Shown here piece after piece: positions 16,397 through 26,800 of a DNA stretch of 64,000 nt. Below the pieces are notes generated by a model, which saw only the letters and a program-made list of their open reading frames with translations, was not told the DNA's origin and searched no databases. How positions within the stretch are numbered: the first letter of the stretch is position 1; every line of letters begins with the position of its first letter. The stretch covers positions 1 to 64,000 of the forward strand of contig UQFN01000004.1 in NCBI GenBank assembly GCA_900540365.1, given 5' to 3'. The position numbers and the translations under genes are program-made. This DNA is from an uncultured Mollicutes bacterium. GTDB taxonomy: Bacteria > Bacillota_I > Bacilli_A > RFN20 > CAG-826.

Positions 16397-16597
16397 ATGA
16401 AAGGAAATCCAATAACATATTTTAGAGGCGTTGCTCGTGAAGCAAAAAGAGTTAGACGGCCTAAAAGAGAAGCATTTTTACCAGCAATTGGTGTTGTAAT
16501 TGCAATTACAGTGTTTGCTGCAATCTTTTTAGTTCTTGAAGATTTAGCTGCAGGAACTTTAATTGAACAATTACAAAAAGCATTTGAATTAATGTAA
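16397..16597 (+). CDS. secE: Preprotein translocase subunit SecE
   Basis: 66 aa, the short single-membrane-segment form. A basic amphipathic helix (FRGVAREAKRVRRPKREAFLPA) precedes one membrane span at about 30-50 (IGVVIAITVFAAIFLVLEDL). It clamps SecY (encoded at 61532) in the secretion channel. AAGGAG lies before the ATG. It lies between rpmG and nusG as in nearly all bacteria. Confidence 0.95.
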   Translation: MKGNPITYFRGVAREAKRVRRPKREAFLPAIGVVIAITVFAAIFLVLEDLAAGTLIEQLQKAFELM

Positions 16598-16606
16598 GGA
16601 GAAGTT

Positions 16607-17191
16607 ATGGCAGATTTAGCAGAAAAGCAATGGTATGTTGCCACTACTTATAGTGGTCATGAACAAAAAGTAGCCGACAATATTCGTAGAAGAGTTGAAT
16701 CTATGAATCTTGAAGGATATGTTTTTAGAATTGTAGTTGCAGAAGAAGAAATTCCTGTTATAGGAAAAGATGGACAACCAGCTTATGTAGAAAAAGATGG
16801 TGTTAAAGTTCCTAAAGTTAAGATTAAAAATTTATACCCTGGATATGTTTTCGTTGAAATGATTATGACTGATGAAAGCTGGTTTATGGTTAGAAATACT
16901 CCAGGAGTTACTGGTATTACTGGATCAAGTGGTGGAGGTCAAAAACCAACTCCTGTTTCACCAAAAGAAATCGAAACAGTTCTTAAGAGAATGGGCATGG
17001 TTGATAATTCAATGTATGAAAATTATCATGTTGGTGATTTAGTTAAAATTATTCATGGTACATTTGCTAACGTTGAAGGAAAGATTGTTTCCATCGATAA
17101 AGAAAATGGTGCAGTTAAAGTTGATACTATTTTCTTTGGTAGACATACTCCTGTTGATGTTGACTTTAGTGAAATTGTTCACGTATCTTAA
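16607..17191 (+). CDS. nusG: Transcription termination/antitermination factor NusG
   Basis: 194 aa. The N-terminal NGN domain begins KQWYVATTYSGHEQKVADNIRR and includes KNLYPGYVFVEM and VRNTPGVTGITG. The C-terminal KOW domain (about 140-194) includes YHVGDLVKIIHGTFANVEGKI. It binds RNA polymerase beta', linking transcription to translation. A short insert (GKDGQPAYVEKDGVKVPK) sits in the NGN domain. AAGGAG ribosome site. An intrinsic terminator follows. Confidence 0.97.
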   Translation: MADLAEKQWYVATTYSGHEQKVADNIRRRVESMNLEGYVFRIVVAEEEIPVIGKDGQPAYVEKDGVKVPKVKIKNLYPGYVFVEMIMTDESWFMVRNTPGVTGITGSSGGGQKPTPVSPKEIETVLKRMGMVDNSMYENYHVGDLVKIIHGTFANVEGKIVSIDKENGAVKVDTIFFGRHTPVDVDFSEIVHVS

Positions 17192-17210
17192 TTTAAAAAA
17201 TAACTATTAT

Positions 17211-17237
17211 ACGCAGTCGTAATGATTGCGTTTTTTT
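17211..17237 (+). terminator. Intrinsic terminator after nusG
   Basis: ACGCAGTC (17211-17218), GTAAT loop, GATTGCGT (17224-17231), T-run. Confidence 0.8.
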
Positions 17238-17243
17238 ATAAAA

Positions 17244-17286
17244 ACATTAGTTCTGCACGGTTTTTATAAAAATAAAGGACTTTTAA
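17244..17286 (+). repeat. Dispersed repeat, copy H
   Basis: ATTAGTTCTGCACGGTTTTT then ATAAAAATAAAGGACTTTT. It aligns well with copy C including the 3' part. It lies just after the nusG terminator. Confidence 0.6.
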
Positions 17287-17360
17287 AGATTAAATTTTTG
17301 ATTAAAAAAGATTTATAAATAACTTAAATTGAAATTATTTTTTATTTTAATAAAAAAAGG

Positions 17361-17390
17361 TTGATTTTTATATGCGCTTTTTGGTAAAAT
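17361..17390 (+). promoter_or_regulatory. Promoter for rplK operon
   Basis: -35 TTGATT (17361-17366), 18 nt, -10 TAAAAT (17385-17390). Predicted start near 17397. Confidence 0.65.
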
Positions 17391-17394
17391 TACT

Positions 17395-17470
17395 AACGCG
17401 TATAAGCGCGAGGCAATAGGCCTGGTAGGAGAAGAGCGATACTTCATACTACAAACTTATTGAAAGGAGA
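17395..17470 (+). promoter_or_regulatory. Structured leader of rplK-rplA (possible L1-binding site)
   Basis: The 80-nt leader is far more G/C-rich than its surroundings (GCGCGAGGCAATAGGCCTGG) and can pair GGC/GCC segments. In many bacteria L1 represses its own operon through such a leader. I cannot identify the exact L1 motif. Confidence 0.45.
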
Positions 17471-17476
17471 AAAACA

Positions 17477-17890
17477 ATGGGTAAAAAAATCGCAAAAGTT
17501 GTCAAGATGGAATTACCTGGTGGTGAAGCAAAACCAGGACCAAAACTTGCAAGTGCTGGCGTTGTTATGCCTAAATTCTGTACTGAATTTAACGCAAAAA
17601 CCGCTGACAGAAAAGGTGAAGTTGTTCCAGTTATTATTACCGCTTATGAAGACAAATCATTTGATATGGCAATTAAAACATCACCTGTTACAGGATTATT
17701 ATTAAAAGCTGCTGGAATTTCAAAGGGTAGTGCTAATAGTAAAACAACTACTGTTGGTTCTGTAACAAAAGAACAAATTAAAAAGATTGCTGAATACAAA
17801 ATGCCTGATTTAAATGCAAATGACATTGAAGCAGCAATGAAGATTATCGAAGGTAGTGCTCGTAATATGGGCATAAAAGTCGTTGATTAA
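17477..17890 (+). CDS. rplK: 50S ribosomal protein L11
   Basis: 137 aa, binding the GTPase-associated centre of 23S rRNA. KVVKMELPGGEAKPGPKLASAGV begins the N-domain. VTGLLLKAAGISKGSA and the C-terminal KMPDLNANDIEAAMKIIEGSARNMGI are family signatures. GAAAGGAGA ribosome site. First gene of rplKA. Confidence 0.98.
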   Translation: MGKKIAKVVKMELPGGEAKPGPKLASAGVVMPKFCTEFNAKTADRKGEVVPVIITAYEDKSFDMAIKTSPVTGLLLKAAGISKGSANSKTTTVGSVTKEQIKKIAEYKMPDLNANDIEAAMKIIEGSARNMGIKVVD

Positions 17891-17904
17891 TTGGAGGTTG
17901 AAAT

Positions 17905-18585
17905 ATGAAACACGGAAAGAAATATGTTGCAGCCACAAAATTAATCGAGAAAAACAAAGTTTACAGCGTTGAAGAAGCCTGTGAATTAGTTAAGAAAACA
18001 AGTTGCACAAAATTTGATTCAACTGTCGGTATTTCATTTAATTTAAATATCGATGGAAGAAAAGCAGATCAACAAGTTAGAGGAACAGTTGTTCTTCCTA
18101 ATGGAACTGGTAAAAAAGTTGTTGTTTGTGCATTAACTAACAAAGTTGACGAAGCAAAAGCTGCCGGTGCTGATTATGTTGGTGGAAAAGAATTACTTGA
18201 AAAAATCGTTACACAAAAATGGTTTGATTTCGATGTAATTTGTGCCACACCTGAAATGATGGGTGAAATTGGTAAAGCTGGTAGAGTCTTAGGTCCAAAA
18301 GGCTTAATGCCAAACCCAAAGACTGGAACTGTTGGTCCTGATATTGCAAAAATGGTTAGCGAATTAAAAGCTGGTAAAGTTGAATATCGTGCTGATAGAG
18401 ACGGGAACGTTAACTTAAGAGTTGGTAAAGTATCATTCGATACTAATAAATTAGTCGAAAATGTTAACACTGTAATTGGTCAAATATTAAAAGTTAGACC
18501 AAGTGCTGTTAAGGGAACTTATGTAAAATCATGTGCTCTTAACACAACCATGGGACCTTCTGTTAAAGTCTCATGTGGTAATTAA
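17905..18585 (+). CDS. rplA: 50S ribosomal protein L1
   Basis: 226 aa L1, which forms the mobile stalk near the E site. Typical segments are MKHGKKYVAA, the VVLPNGTGKKVVVCAL core, and GRVLGPKGLMPNPKTGTV. GGAGG ribosome site, 14 nt after rplK. It may bind the upstream leader to regulate the pair. The L10 leader lies immediately downstream. Confidence 0.98.
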   Translation: MKHGKKYVAATKLIEKNKVYSVEEACELVKKTSCTKFDSTVGISFNLNIDGRKADQQVRGTVVLPNGTGKKVVVCALTNKVDEAKAAGADYVGGKELLEKIVTQKWFDFDVICATPEMMGEIGKAGRVLGPKGLMPNPKTGTVGPDIAKMVSELKAGKVEYRADRDGNVNLRVGKVSFDTNKLVENVNTVIGQILKVRPSAVKGTYVKSCALNTTMGPSVKVSCGN

Positions 18586-18595
18586 AAAAGTTTAT

Positions 18596-18680
18596 TTGGC
18601 TTATATACCTAAGACCGTAACGGAGAAATCTTAATAATGTTACCGAGGTAATCCTCAATAGTATATTGGCCTCATATAGA
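18596..18680 (+). promoter_or_regulatory. L10 leader (rplJ-rplL autoregulatory RNA)
   Basis: Contains the kink-turn-bearing core typical of the Firmicute L10 leader: CCTAAGACCGTAACGGAG, then GTTACCGAGGTAATCCTC. A long closing stem is formed by GGC..ATATAC (18598-18608) with GTATAT..GGCC (18661-18671). The L10-L7/L12 complex is known to bind this RNA and reduce expression. Confidence 0.85.
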
Positions 18681-18697
18681 AAAAAAGGAGGTAAAAC

Positions 18698-19183
18698 ATG
18701 AATCAAGACGTCTTAAAATCAAAAGAAGCCGTTGTAAATGAGATTGCTAATTTGGTTAAAGACAATGGTGCCATGGTAATTTGTGAATATCGTGGATTAA
18801 CTGTTGCAAAAATTAGTAAACTTAGAAACGACTTAAGAGAAAAAGGCGCTTCAATGTGTGTTTATAAAAACTCTTTAGTTACTAGAGCTTTAAAAGATAC
18901 ACATGAAGGAATCGAAGAGTATTTAGCTGGACCAAATGTTTATGTCTTCGCAAAAGATGCAACTGATGGAAGCTTAAAAGTACTCACAAAATTCGCTAAA
19001 AAGAACGAAGAACTCGTTTTAAAAGGCGGAATCATCGATGGAAAAGTAAGTGATAAAGATTATGTTATGACAATTGCTTCATTACCATCAAAAGAAGGAC
19101 TTGTATCTATGCTTCTTAGTGTATTACAAGCACCAATGCGTAACTTAGCCTATTCTTTAGGTCAAGTTGCTGAACACAAATAA
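18698..19183 (+). CDS. rplJ: 50S ribosomal protein L10
   Basis: 161 aa L10, base of the L7/L12 stalk. The N-terminal rRNA-binding part contains MVICEYRGLTVAKISKLRNDLR and YKNSLVTRAL. The C-terminal helix that binds L7/L12 dimers is at about 135-161. AAGGAGG ribosome site follows the L10 leader. Forms an operon with rplL. Confidence 0.97.
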   Translation: MNQDVLKSKEAVVNEIANLVKDNGAMVICEYRGLTVAKISKLRNDLREKGASMCVYKNSLVTRALKDTHEGIEEYLAGPNVYVFAKDATDGSLKVLTKFAKKNEELVLKGGIIDGKVSDKDYVMTIASLPSKEGLVSMLLSVLQAPMRNLAYSLGQVAEHK

Positions 19184-19210
19184 TTTGTTATTAGTAGGAG
19201 GATTTAAATT

Positions 19211-19582
19211 ATGGCAAAGTTAACAAATGAAGAAATTATCGCTGCTGTTAAAGAAATGACAGTTGTTGAATTAAATGAATTAGTCAAAGCTATTGAAAAT
19301 GAATTTGGAGTTACTGCTGCTGCTCCAGTTGCAGCTGCTGCACCAGCTGAAGAAGAAGAAAAGAAAGGACCAACCGAAGTTACTTTAACTTTAAAAGCTA
19401 TCGGTACTCAAAAAGTCCAAGTTATTAAAGCCGTCCAAGCTATTACTGGCTTAGGCTTAATGGAAGCTAAAAAATTAGTTGATGCTGCTCCAAGTGCTAT
19501 TAAAGAACACATTTCACCTGTTGAAGCTGAAGAACACAAGAAAGCTTTAGTTGCAGCTGGTGCTGAAGTTGAAATTAAATAG
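19211..19582 (+). CDS. rplL: 50S ribosomal protein L7/L12
   Basis: 123 aa stalk protein that recruits translation factors. The N-terminal dimerisation helices (LTNEEIIAAVKEMTVVELNELV) are followed by an Ala/Pro-rich hinge (AAAPVAAAAPAEEEE), then the C-terminal factor-binding domain (VTLTLKAIGTQKVQVIKAVQ). GTAGGAGG ribosome site. A strong terminator follows. Confidence 0.98.
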   Translation: MAKLTNEEIIAAVKEMTVVELNELVKAIENEFGVTAAAPVAAAAPAEEEEKKGPTEVTLTLKAIGTQKVQVIKAVQAITGLGLMEAKKLVDAAPSAIKEHISPVEAEEHKKALVAAGAEVEIK

Positions 19583-19595
19583 TTAATTTTAATTT

Positions 19596-19636
19596 AACCT
19601 GCCCGAATTTTTAATATTTTTAGGGCAGGTTTTTGC
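19596..19636 (+). terminator. Intrinsic terminator after rplL
   Basis: AACCTGCCC (19596-19604) pairs with GGGCAGGTT (19623-19631), A/T-rich loop, then T-run. The rpoBC genes lie beyond, so read-through is probably partial, as in other bacteria. Confidence 0.85.
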
Positions 19637-19655
19637 CTATTTAAGGGAGGTAAAA

Positions 19656-20240
19656 ATGAGTCATTATTTCACTAATGATCCAAACTTAAAAAACATCGAT
19701 TATGTCGTTAGTTACGATATATTAGATACTAAAATTAGCTTAAAAAGTAGTAATGGAATTTTTTCAAAAGAGAAAATTGATAAAGGTTCATATTATTTTT
19801 TAACGGAATTAATTAAACTCCCTTTAAAAGGTAACATCCTTGATTTTGGCGCTGGAATCGGAGTTATTGGAATTACTTTAAATTTATTTTTTAAAGAGTT
19901 AGGTGTAACTTATTGCGAAATTAATTCAAAAGCAATTGAATTAATAAAAGAAAATCTAAAAAAATATAATTTAAATGGTAATGTAGTAACTTCAATTATA
20001 GATGTATCAAGTTATTATGACTATGCCTTTTTAAACCCACCAATTAGTTGTGGGAAAGAGGCTATTTATAATATATATAAGGATATACACAAAGCGTTAA
20101 AGGAGGATGGAGAATTTTATATCGTTATTAGAAAAGATAAGGGAATGAACTCACATCGAGAATTTCTCTTAAATTTATTTAAAGAAGTAATAATCGTTGA
20201 TAAACATAAAGGTTATTACATTCTAAAAATGACAAAATAA
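19656..20240 (+). CDS. RsmC-like class I SAM-dependent methyltransferase
   Basis: 194 aa with the MTS fold of 16S rRNA guanine-N2 methyltransferases. SAM motif I is ILDFGAGIGVIGI, and catalytic NPPI is in AFLNPPISCG. It fits YbxB of Bacillus, which also lies between rplL and rpoB, and likely modifies rRNA. GGGAGG ribosome site. It lies 14 nt before rpoB and so is probably co-transcribed. Confidence 0.85.
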   Translation: MSHYFTNDPNLKNIDYVVSYDILDTKISLKSSNGIFSKEKIDKGSYYFLTELIKLPLKGNILDFGAGIGVIGITLNLFFKELGVTYCEINSKAIELIKENLKKYNLNGNVVTSIIDVSSYYDYAFLNPPISCGKEAIYNIYKDIHKALKEDGEFYIVIRKDKGMNSHREFLLNLFKEVIIVDKHKGYYILKMTK

Positions 20241-20254
20241 AGGAGCCAACTTAT

Positions 20255-23200
20255 ATGCAATCTTATAAAGATTATCCAAGACTTAATAATGATCGTATTA
20301 GTTTTAGTAAGATTAGTGGTAAATTAGAATTACCTTATTTAGTTGAAATTCAAACAGAATCATACAAAAACTTCTTAGAAAATGGTATTGATGAAGTTTT
20401 AAGTGATGTTTTTCCAATTGAAAATTTCGCTAAAAATCTTTCTATTGATTATAAAAAAGGTGGTTATCGTTTAGAAGCCCCTAAACATACTCCACTTGAA
20501 TGTAAAGAAAAAGATTTAACTTTTAGTAGTTCATTAAAAGTTAAATTATATTTAAATGATAAAACTACTGGAGAAGTTAAAGAAAGCGAAGTATTTATGG
20601 GTGAAATTCCACTCATGACTGAAAGCGGTACATTTATTATTAATGGTGCTGAAAGAGTTATTGTTTCGCAAATTGTTAGATCTCCAGGTGCTTATCTTGC
20701 TAAGACTTTTGATAACAAAACAGGTAAATATATTTATAATGCCGATTTAATTCCAACTAGAGGTACTTGGCTCGAATTTGAAAGTGATGTTAAAAATTTC
20801 CTCTGGGTTAGAATTGATCGTCAAAGAAAAATGCTTGCTACTATCTTTTTAAAAGCTCTTGGATTTGAAAGCGACCAAGAAATCTTAGATTTGTTTGGTG
20901 ATAGAGAATCTTTAAGAGAAACTTTAAAGAAAGATAGTTCAATTAATAAAAGCATTCTTGCTTTAAAAGAAATTTTTAGAAAATTAAAACCTGGTGAACC
21001 AATTACTGATGAAGGTGTTCATTCGTTTTTAGTTCAAAAGTTTTTTGATGATAAACGTTATGATTTAGGTCGTGCTGGAAGATTTAAATATAAACAAAAA
21101 TTAGGTATTTATAATCGTCTTATTGACAAAGTATTAGCTGAAGATCTTTTCGATGTCAATGGCGAATTAAAATATAGAAAAAATACTTTATTAACAAAAG
21201 AAATCGTTGATCAATTACAAGATGAAGAATTTTTTGAAAATGGTGCTTGTGCTCATCAATTAAATGTCAATACAAAACTTGACACTAATTCAATTGTTAA
21301 TATTGTAAAAGTTTATGCTAATGATAAAAAAGATCTCATTAGTAATGTTGTAGGAACTGATTTAAATTTAAGAGAAAGCCGTGTCACAATTAGTGATATT
21401 GTTGCTATTTTTAGCTATTTCTTAAATTTAATGGATGGTTTTGGCAAAACTGATGATATTGACCATTTATCCAATAGACGTATTAGATGTGTTGGTGAAT
21501 TAATTCAAACTCAATTTAGAATTGGTTTAACTAAGATGGCTAAAAACGTCACTCAAAAGATGTCAATTACTTCCGAAGAAAGAAAAGATTTAACCCCACA
21601 AGGTTTAATTAATGTCCGTCCACTTGCTAGTTCAATTCGTGAATTTTTTGCAACTAACCAATTATCGCAATTTATGGATCAAACTAACCCACTTGCTGAA
21701 CTTGCAAATAAAAGAAGAATTAGTGCTTTAGGACAAGGTGGTCTTACTCGTGATAGAGCAAGTATGGAAGTTAGAGATGTTCACTTTACTCATTATGGAA
21801 GAATTTGTCCTATTGAAACTCCAGAAGGTCAAAACATTGGTTTAATTAATAACTTAGCTACTTATGCAAAAGTTGATAAATATGGATTTATTGAAACTCC
21901 ATATAGAAAATACGATAAAGAGAGTGGAAAAATTCTTGAAGAAGCAGTTTATTTAACTGCTGATCAAGAAAATGATCATGTCATCGCTCAAGCTACTCAA
22001 GATATTAAAAATAACGAATTTGTAAGTGAAAAAGTCGTTGCTAGATATAATGGTAAAAACTTATTAGCAGATAAACACGATGTTGATTATGTTGATGAAT
22101 CACCAATGCAAATTGTTAGTGTTGCCGCTGCTTGTATTCCATTCCTTGAAAACGATGATAATACCCGTGCTTTGATGGGTGCTAACATGCAACGTCAAGC
22201 TTTACCATTATTAAGACCACATGCTCCTTATGTTGGAACTGGTCTTGAACATATTATTGCTAGGGACTGTGGACTTGCAGTTACTGCTGTTAATGATGGT
22301 ATTGTTACTTATACTGATTCTTTACAAATTAAAGTTTTAGAAGAAGAAGGTGAAAGAACTTACACCTTATTAAAATTCCAACGTAGTAACCAAGGAACAT
22401 GTATCAACCAAACTTCAATTGTTAAAGTTGGAGATAAAGTTAAAAAAGGCCAAATCATTGCTGATGGACCTTCAATGGAAAATGGTGATTTAGCTCTTGG
22501 ACAAAACGTTACAATTGCCTTTATGACTTGGGAAGGATATAACTACGAAGACGCAGTTATTATGTCTGAAAGATTAGTAAAGGATGATGTATACACTACA
22601 ATTCATATTGAAAGTTTTGAAATTGAATGTCGTGATACTAAAAATGGTGAAGAAGTTATTACTCCTGATGTTCCAAATATCTCAATGGAAGCTAAAGCTC
22701 ATTTAGATGACCAAGGTATTGTTATTATTGGAACTGAAGTTAAAGAAGGAGATATTTTAGTTGGTAAAGTAACTCCAAAAGGTACTAGCGAACCTTCTCC
22801 AGAAACTAAATTATTAGATGCAATCTTTGGAGATAAATCAAAAGATTGTAAAGACAACTCCTTAAGAGTACCTCATGGAGGAGCTGGAACTGTTTTAGAT
22901 GTAAAAATCTTTACAAGAGAAAATGGTGATGAACTTGCTCCAGGAGTTAAAAAGAAAGTTAGAGTTTACGTTGTTCAAAAACGTAAAATTAGTGAAGGTG
23001 ATAAGATGTCAGGACGTCACGGTAACAAAGGTGTTATTTCCAAGATTTTACCAGTCGAAGATATGCCTTACTTACCAGATGGTACCCCAGTTGACATTAT
23101 GTTAAACCCACAAGGTGTCCCTTCTCGTATGAACATCGGACAAGTTTTGGAAGTCCATTTAGGTATGGCTCTTAAGAAACTTGGTGGTGTTAAAATTGCT

Positions 23201-23839
23201 ACTCCAGTTTTTGATGGAATTAGTAATGAAGAAATTATTAACATCATGAAAGAAGCAAAATGTTCCAAAGATGGAAAATATACTCTTTATGATGGTAGAA
23301 CTGGTGAAAAGTTTGATGATCGTATTAACGTTGGTGTTATGTATATGATTAAACTTGTTCACATGGTCGATGATAAATTACATGCTCGTGCTACTGGACC
23401 ATATTCAATGGTTACTCAACAACCTCTTGGAGGTAAAGCTCAAAACGGTGGTCAAAGATTCGGTGAAATGGAAGTTTGGGCACTTGAAGCTTATGGAGCT
23501 GCTCATACTTTACAAGAAATGATGACTATTAAGAGTGATGACCGTGTTGGTAGAAAGAGAACATACGAAGCAATTATTAAGAATAAACCAATTTCACGTC
23601 CATCAATTCCAGAAGCATTTAAAGTCTTAACTAAAGAATTAATGGCTCTTGGTATGGATGTCGAATTACGTGATAAAGAAGGTAAATTAATTGATATGGA
23701 TGATCTTGCTCGTCAAACTCAAAAAGAAGAGCAACGTTCAATGAATTCAATTCGTTCAATTGGTGAAGATCGTTTAAGAAATGAAGAAGAACCAACTTCT
23801 TCAATCGATCAAGATGTTGCAGATGAAATGCTTAACTAG
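20255..23839 (+). CDS. rpoB: DNA-directed RNA polymerase subunit beta
   Basis: 1194 aa, full length for a Firmicute beta subunit. Visible landmarks are the rifampicin-pocket stretch SQFMDQTNPLAEL with NKRRISALGQGG, then RPHAPYVGTGLE, the DKMSGRHGNKGV core and the C-terminal GEMEVWALEAYGAAHTLQEM that pairs with beta'. AAGGAG ribosome site. Rifampicin-site residues look wild type (FMDQTN, HKRR replaced by NKRR). The Asn in place of the usual His in this tract is a residue often linked to altered rifampicin response, a point worth checking. Confidence 0.98.
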   Translation: MQSYKDYPRLNNDRISFSKISGKLELPYLVEIQTESYKNFLENGIDEVLSDVFPIENFAKNLSIDYKKGGYRLEAPKHTPLECKEKDLTFSSSLKVKLYLNDKTTGEVKESEVFMGEIPLMTESGTFIINGAERVIVSQIVRSPGAYLAKTFDNKTGKYIYNADLIPTRGTWLEFESDVKNFLWVRIDRQRKMLATIFLKALGFESDQEILDLFGDRESLRETLKKDSSINKSILALKEIFRKLKPGEPITDEGVHSFLVQKFFDDKRYDLGRAGRFKYKQKLGIYNRLIDKVLAEDLFDVNGELKYRKNTLLTKEIVDQLQDEEFFENGACAHQLNVNTKLDTNSIVNIVKVYANDKKDLISNVVGTDLNLRESRVTISDIVAIFSYFLNLMDGFGKTDDIDHLSNRRIRCVGELIQTQFRIGLTKMAKNVTQKMSITSEERKDLTPQGLINVRPLASSIREFFATNQLSQFMDQTNPLAELANKRRISALGQGGLTRDRASMEVRDVHFTHYGRICPIETPEGQNIGLINNLATYAKVDKYGFIETPYRKYDKESGKILEEAVYLTADQENDHVIAQATQDIKNNEFVSEKVVARYNGKNLLADKHDVDYVDESPMQIVSVAAACIPFLENDDNTRALMGANMQRQALPLLRPHAPYVGTGLEHIIARDCGLAVTAVNDGIVTYTDSLQIKVLEEEGERTYTLLKFQRSNQGTCINQTSIVKVGDKVKKGQIIADGPSMENGDLALGQNVTIAFMTWEGYNYEDAVIMSERLVKDDVYTTIHIESFEIECRDTKNGEEVITPDVPNISMEAKAHLDDQGIVIIGTEVKEGDILVGKVTPKGTSEPSPETKLLDAIFGDKSKDCKDNSLRVPHGGAGTVLDVKIFTRENGDELAPGVKKKVRVYVVQKRKISEGDKMSGRHGNKGVISKILPVEDMPYLPDGTPVDIMLNPQGVPSRMNIGQVLEVHLGMALKKLGGVKIATPVFDGISNEEIINIMKEAKCSKDGKYTLYDGRTGEKFDDRINVGVMYMIKLVHMVDDKLHARATGPYSMVTQQPLGGKAQNGGQRFGEMEVWALEAYGAAHTLQEMMTIKSDDRVGRKRTYEAIIKNKPISRPSIPEAFKVLTKELMALGMDVELRDKEGKLIDMDDLARQTQKEEQRSMNSIRSIGEDRLRNEEEPTSSIDQDVADEMLN

Positions 23840-23850
23840 GAGGCGACTAT

Positions 23851-26800
23851 ATGTTTGATGTTAATGATTTAAGTAGTATTAAGGTTGGCCTTGCCTCTCC
23901 TGAAAAAATTAGACAATGGAGTCATGGTGAAGTTACTAAACCTGAAACAATTAATTATCGTAGTCAAAAACCTGAAATGGATGGTCTTTATTGTGAAAAG
24001 ATCTTTGGTCCTAGTAAAGATTACGAATGTCATTGTGGCAAATATAAAAAGATTAGATATGCTGGTGTAGTTTGTGAAAAATGTGGTGTTGAAGTCATTT
24101 CTAAAGAAGTTAGACGTGAAAGAATGGGCCACATCGAACTTGCTAGTCCATGTTCACATATTTGGTACTTAAAAGGTATTCCTTCAAGAATGGGTTTAGT
24201 CCTTGCTATGTTACCAAAAGAATTAGAAGAAATTATTTATTTTAGTGCTCACGTTTGTTTAAATCCTGGAACTAGTAAAATTCTTGAATATAAACAATTT
24301 ATTGATGATAGAAGAGGTAAAGAAATTTTTATTTCTGCAATTAGAGATATTTCTGATTCTCTTGAACCAGATACTTATGATAAAGAAAAAGCTGAATCTT
24401 TAATTAATAAGTTATCAAATCCAAATGAACCATTTGATTTCTTTGGATGTGCAAGTTTTATTAGTGCACATACTGGAGCAGAATTTGGTGAAGGTGCAGA
24501 AGCAATTAAGAGATTACTTCGTGAAGTTAATCTTGATGAAGAATTTGAAAATATTTCTAAACAAATTAAAGAATCTCAAGGACAAAAATTAACTAAATTA
24601 ACTAAAAGACTTGAAGTCATCGATGCTTTTAGAAAATCTAATAATAAACCTGAATGGATGATATTAGACGCTTTACCAGTTATTCCACCAGATTTAAGAC
24701 CAATGTTACAACTTGATGGTGGAAGATTTGCTACTAGTGATTTAAATGATTTATACCGTCGTGTTATTAGTCGTAATAATCGTTTAAAGAAATTAATTGA
24801 TATGAACGCTCCTGGAGTTATCTTAATGAATGAAAAAAGAATGCTCCAAGAAGCTGTTGATGCTTTAATCGATAACGGTAGAAGAAATGGAAAACCTGTT
24901 ACTGGTGCTGCTGGAAGACCATTAAAATCTTTAAGTGGTGCTTTAAAAGGTAAACAAGGTAGATTTAGACAAAACTTACTCGGTAAGAGAGTTGACTATA
25001 GTGGTAGAAGTGTTATTGCTGTTGGTCCATCATTAAAGATGTATCAATGTGGATTACCTCGTGAAATGGCAATTAATTTACTTAGACCATTTATTGCTAG
25101 CGTTTTAATTCGTGATGGAAAATGCTTATTACATAAACAAGCTGATCGTAAAATTGATGCTCGTGATGAAGATGTATTAAATGTTGTCGAAAAAATTATT
25201 TCTCAACATCCAGTCTTATTAAACCGTGCTCCAACTTTACATAGACTTGGTATTCAAGCTTTCCAACCAGTCTTAGTTGATGGACGTGCAATTAGATTAC
25301 ATCCACTTGTTTGTACTGGATTTAACGCTGACTTTGATGGTGACCAAATGGCAGTCCATGTTCCACTTGGAAAAGCTGCTCAAGAAGAAGCTTTAAATTT
25401 AATGCTTGCTTCAAATAACATCTTAGCTCCAAAAGATGGAAAACCAATTGTTACTCCATCTCAAGATATGTTAATTGGTAACTACTATTTAACATTAGAA
25501 GCTACTAAAGAAGATTTTTATAAGAAAGCTAATAAATTTGAAGAAGCTGGTGATTTAGAAGAAGCAGAAAAATATAGAGAATATGCTAAACTTGAAGGAA
25601 AAGTCTTTAAAGATATCGATGAATGTTATAAAGCATATTTAATTAAAGATATTCATTTACACACCCGTATTGCTCTTCCAGGAAAAGCTCTTAAGAAGAG
25701 TGGATTTAGTGCTGAAATGAATAATAAATATCTTATTACAACTGTTGGTAAAGTTATCTTTAACTTAATTTTCCCAAGCGATTTCCCTTATATTAATGAA
25801 CCAAGTGCTGAAAACTTAAAAAGAGATTTAGATAAATTCTTTGTTCCAAAAGGTACAAATATTCCTGAATATATCGCTTCTTTACCAGTAATTAGTCCTA
25901 TTAAAAAGAAAAATGTTACTGAAATTATTGATGAAGTTTTCCATCGTTATGGAACTAGTAAAACTAGTGCCATCCTTGATAAGATTAAAGACCAAGGATT
26001 TAGATTCTCAACTATTAGTGGATTAACAATTGCTATTAGTGATATTAATGTTTTAAATAATAAACATGATTATATCGTTGAAGGTGATAAAGAAATTGAA
26101 CATATTGAAAAATTATATGAAAAAGGTTTTTTAACTGATAGTGAAAGACATAATCAAGTAGTTAGAGTTTGGACAAGAATTAATAATGATGTTAGTGACG
26201 GAGTTGCTGAAGCTCTTCAAAAAGATAATCGTAATCCATTATTCATCATGAGCGATAGTGGAGCTAGAGGTAGTAAATCTAACTTTACTCAACTTATGGG
26301 TATGAGAGGACTTATGGGTAGTACTAGTGGTGAAACTATTGAATTACCTGTTAAATCTTGCTTCCGTGAAGGTCTTAACGTTAGTGAATTCTTTACTGGA
26401 ACCCATGGTGCTAGAAAAGGTGGTGCTGATACTGCTTTAAAAACTGCTGACTCAGGTTATTTAACTCGTCGTTTAGTTGATGTTTCTCAAGATGTTATCG
26501 TTAGAGAAGAAGATTGCCATAGCGATCATGGAAGTTATGTTAGCGATATTATTGATACTTCACAAAATGTTGTTATTGTTTCTTTATATGACCGTCTTGT
26601 TGGTAGATTTAGTTGCCACGATATTATTAATCCAAAAACTGGTGAAGTAATTATCGAAGGTGATAGATTAATCGATGAAAAGAAAGCTCGCGAAATTGTT
26701 GATAGTGGAATAACTAAAGTTGAAATTAGATCATTATTTGGTTGTGAAACTAAAGATGGTGTTTGCGTACATTGTTATGGAAGAAATCTTGCTACTGGCG

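Noticed and set aside
16312..16644. Minus-strand frame opposite secE
   Set aside because: Shadow of rpmG, secE and nusG; the plus-strand genes are certain.
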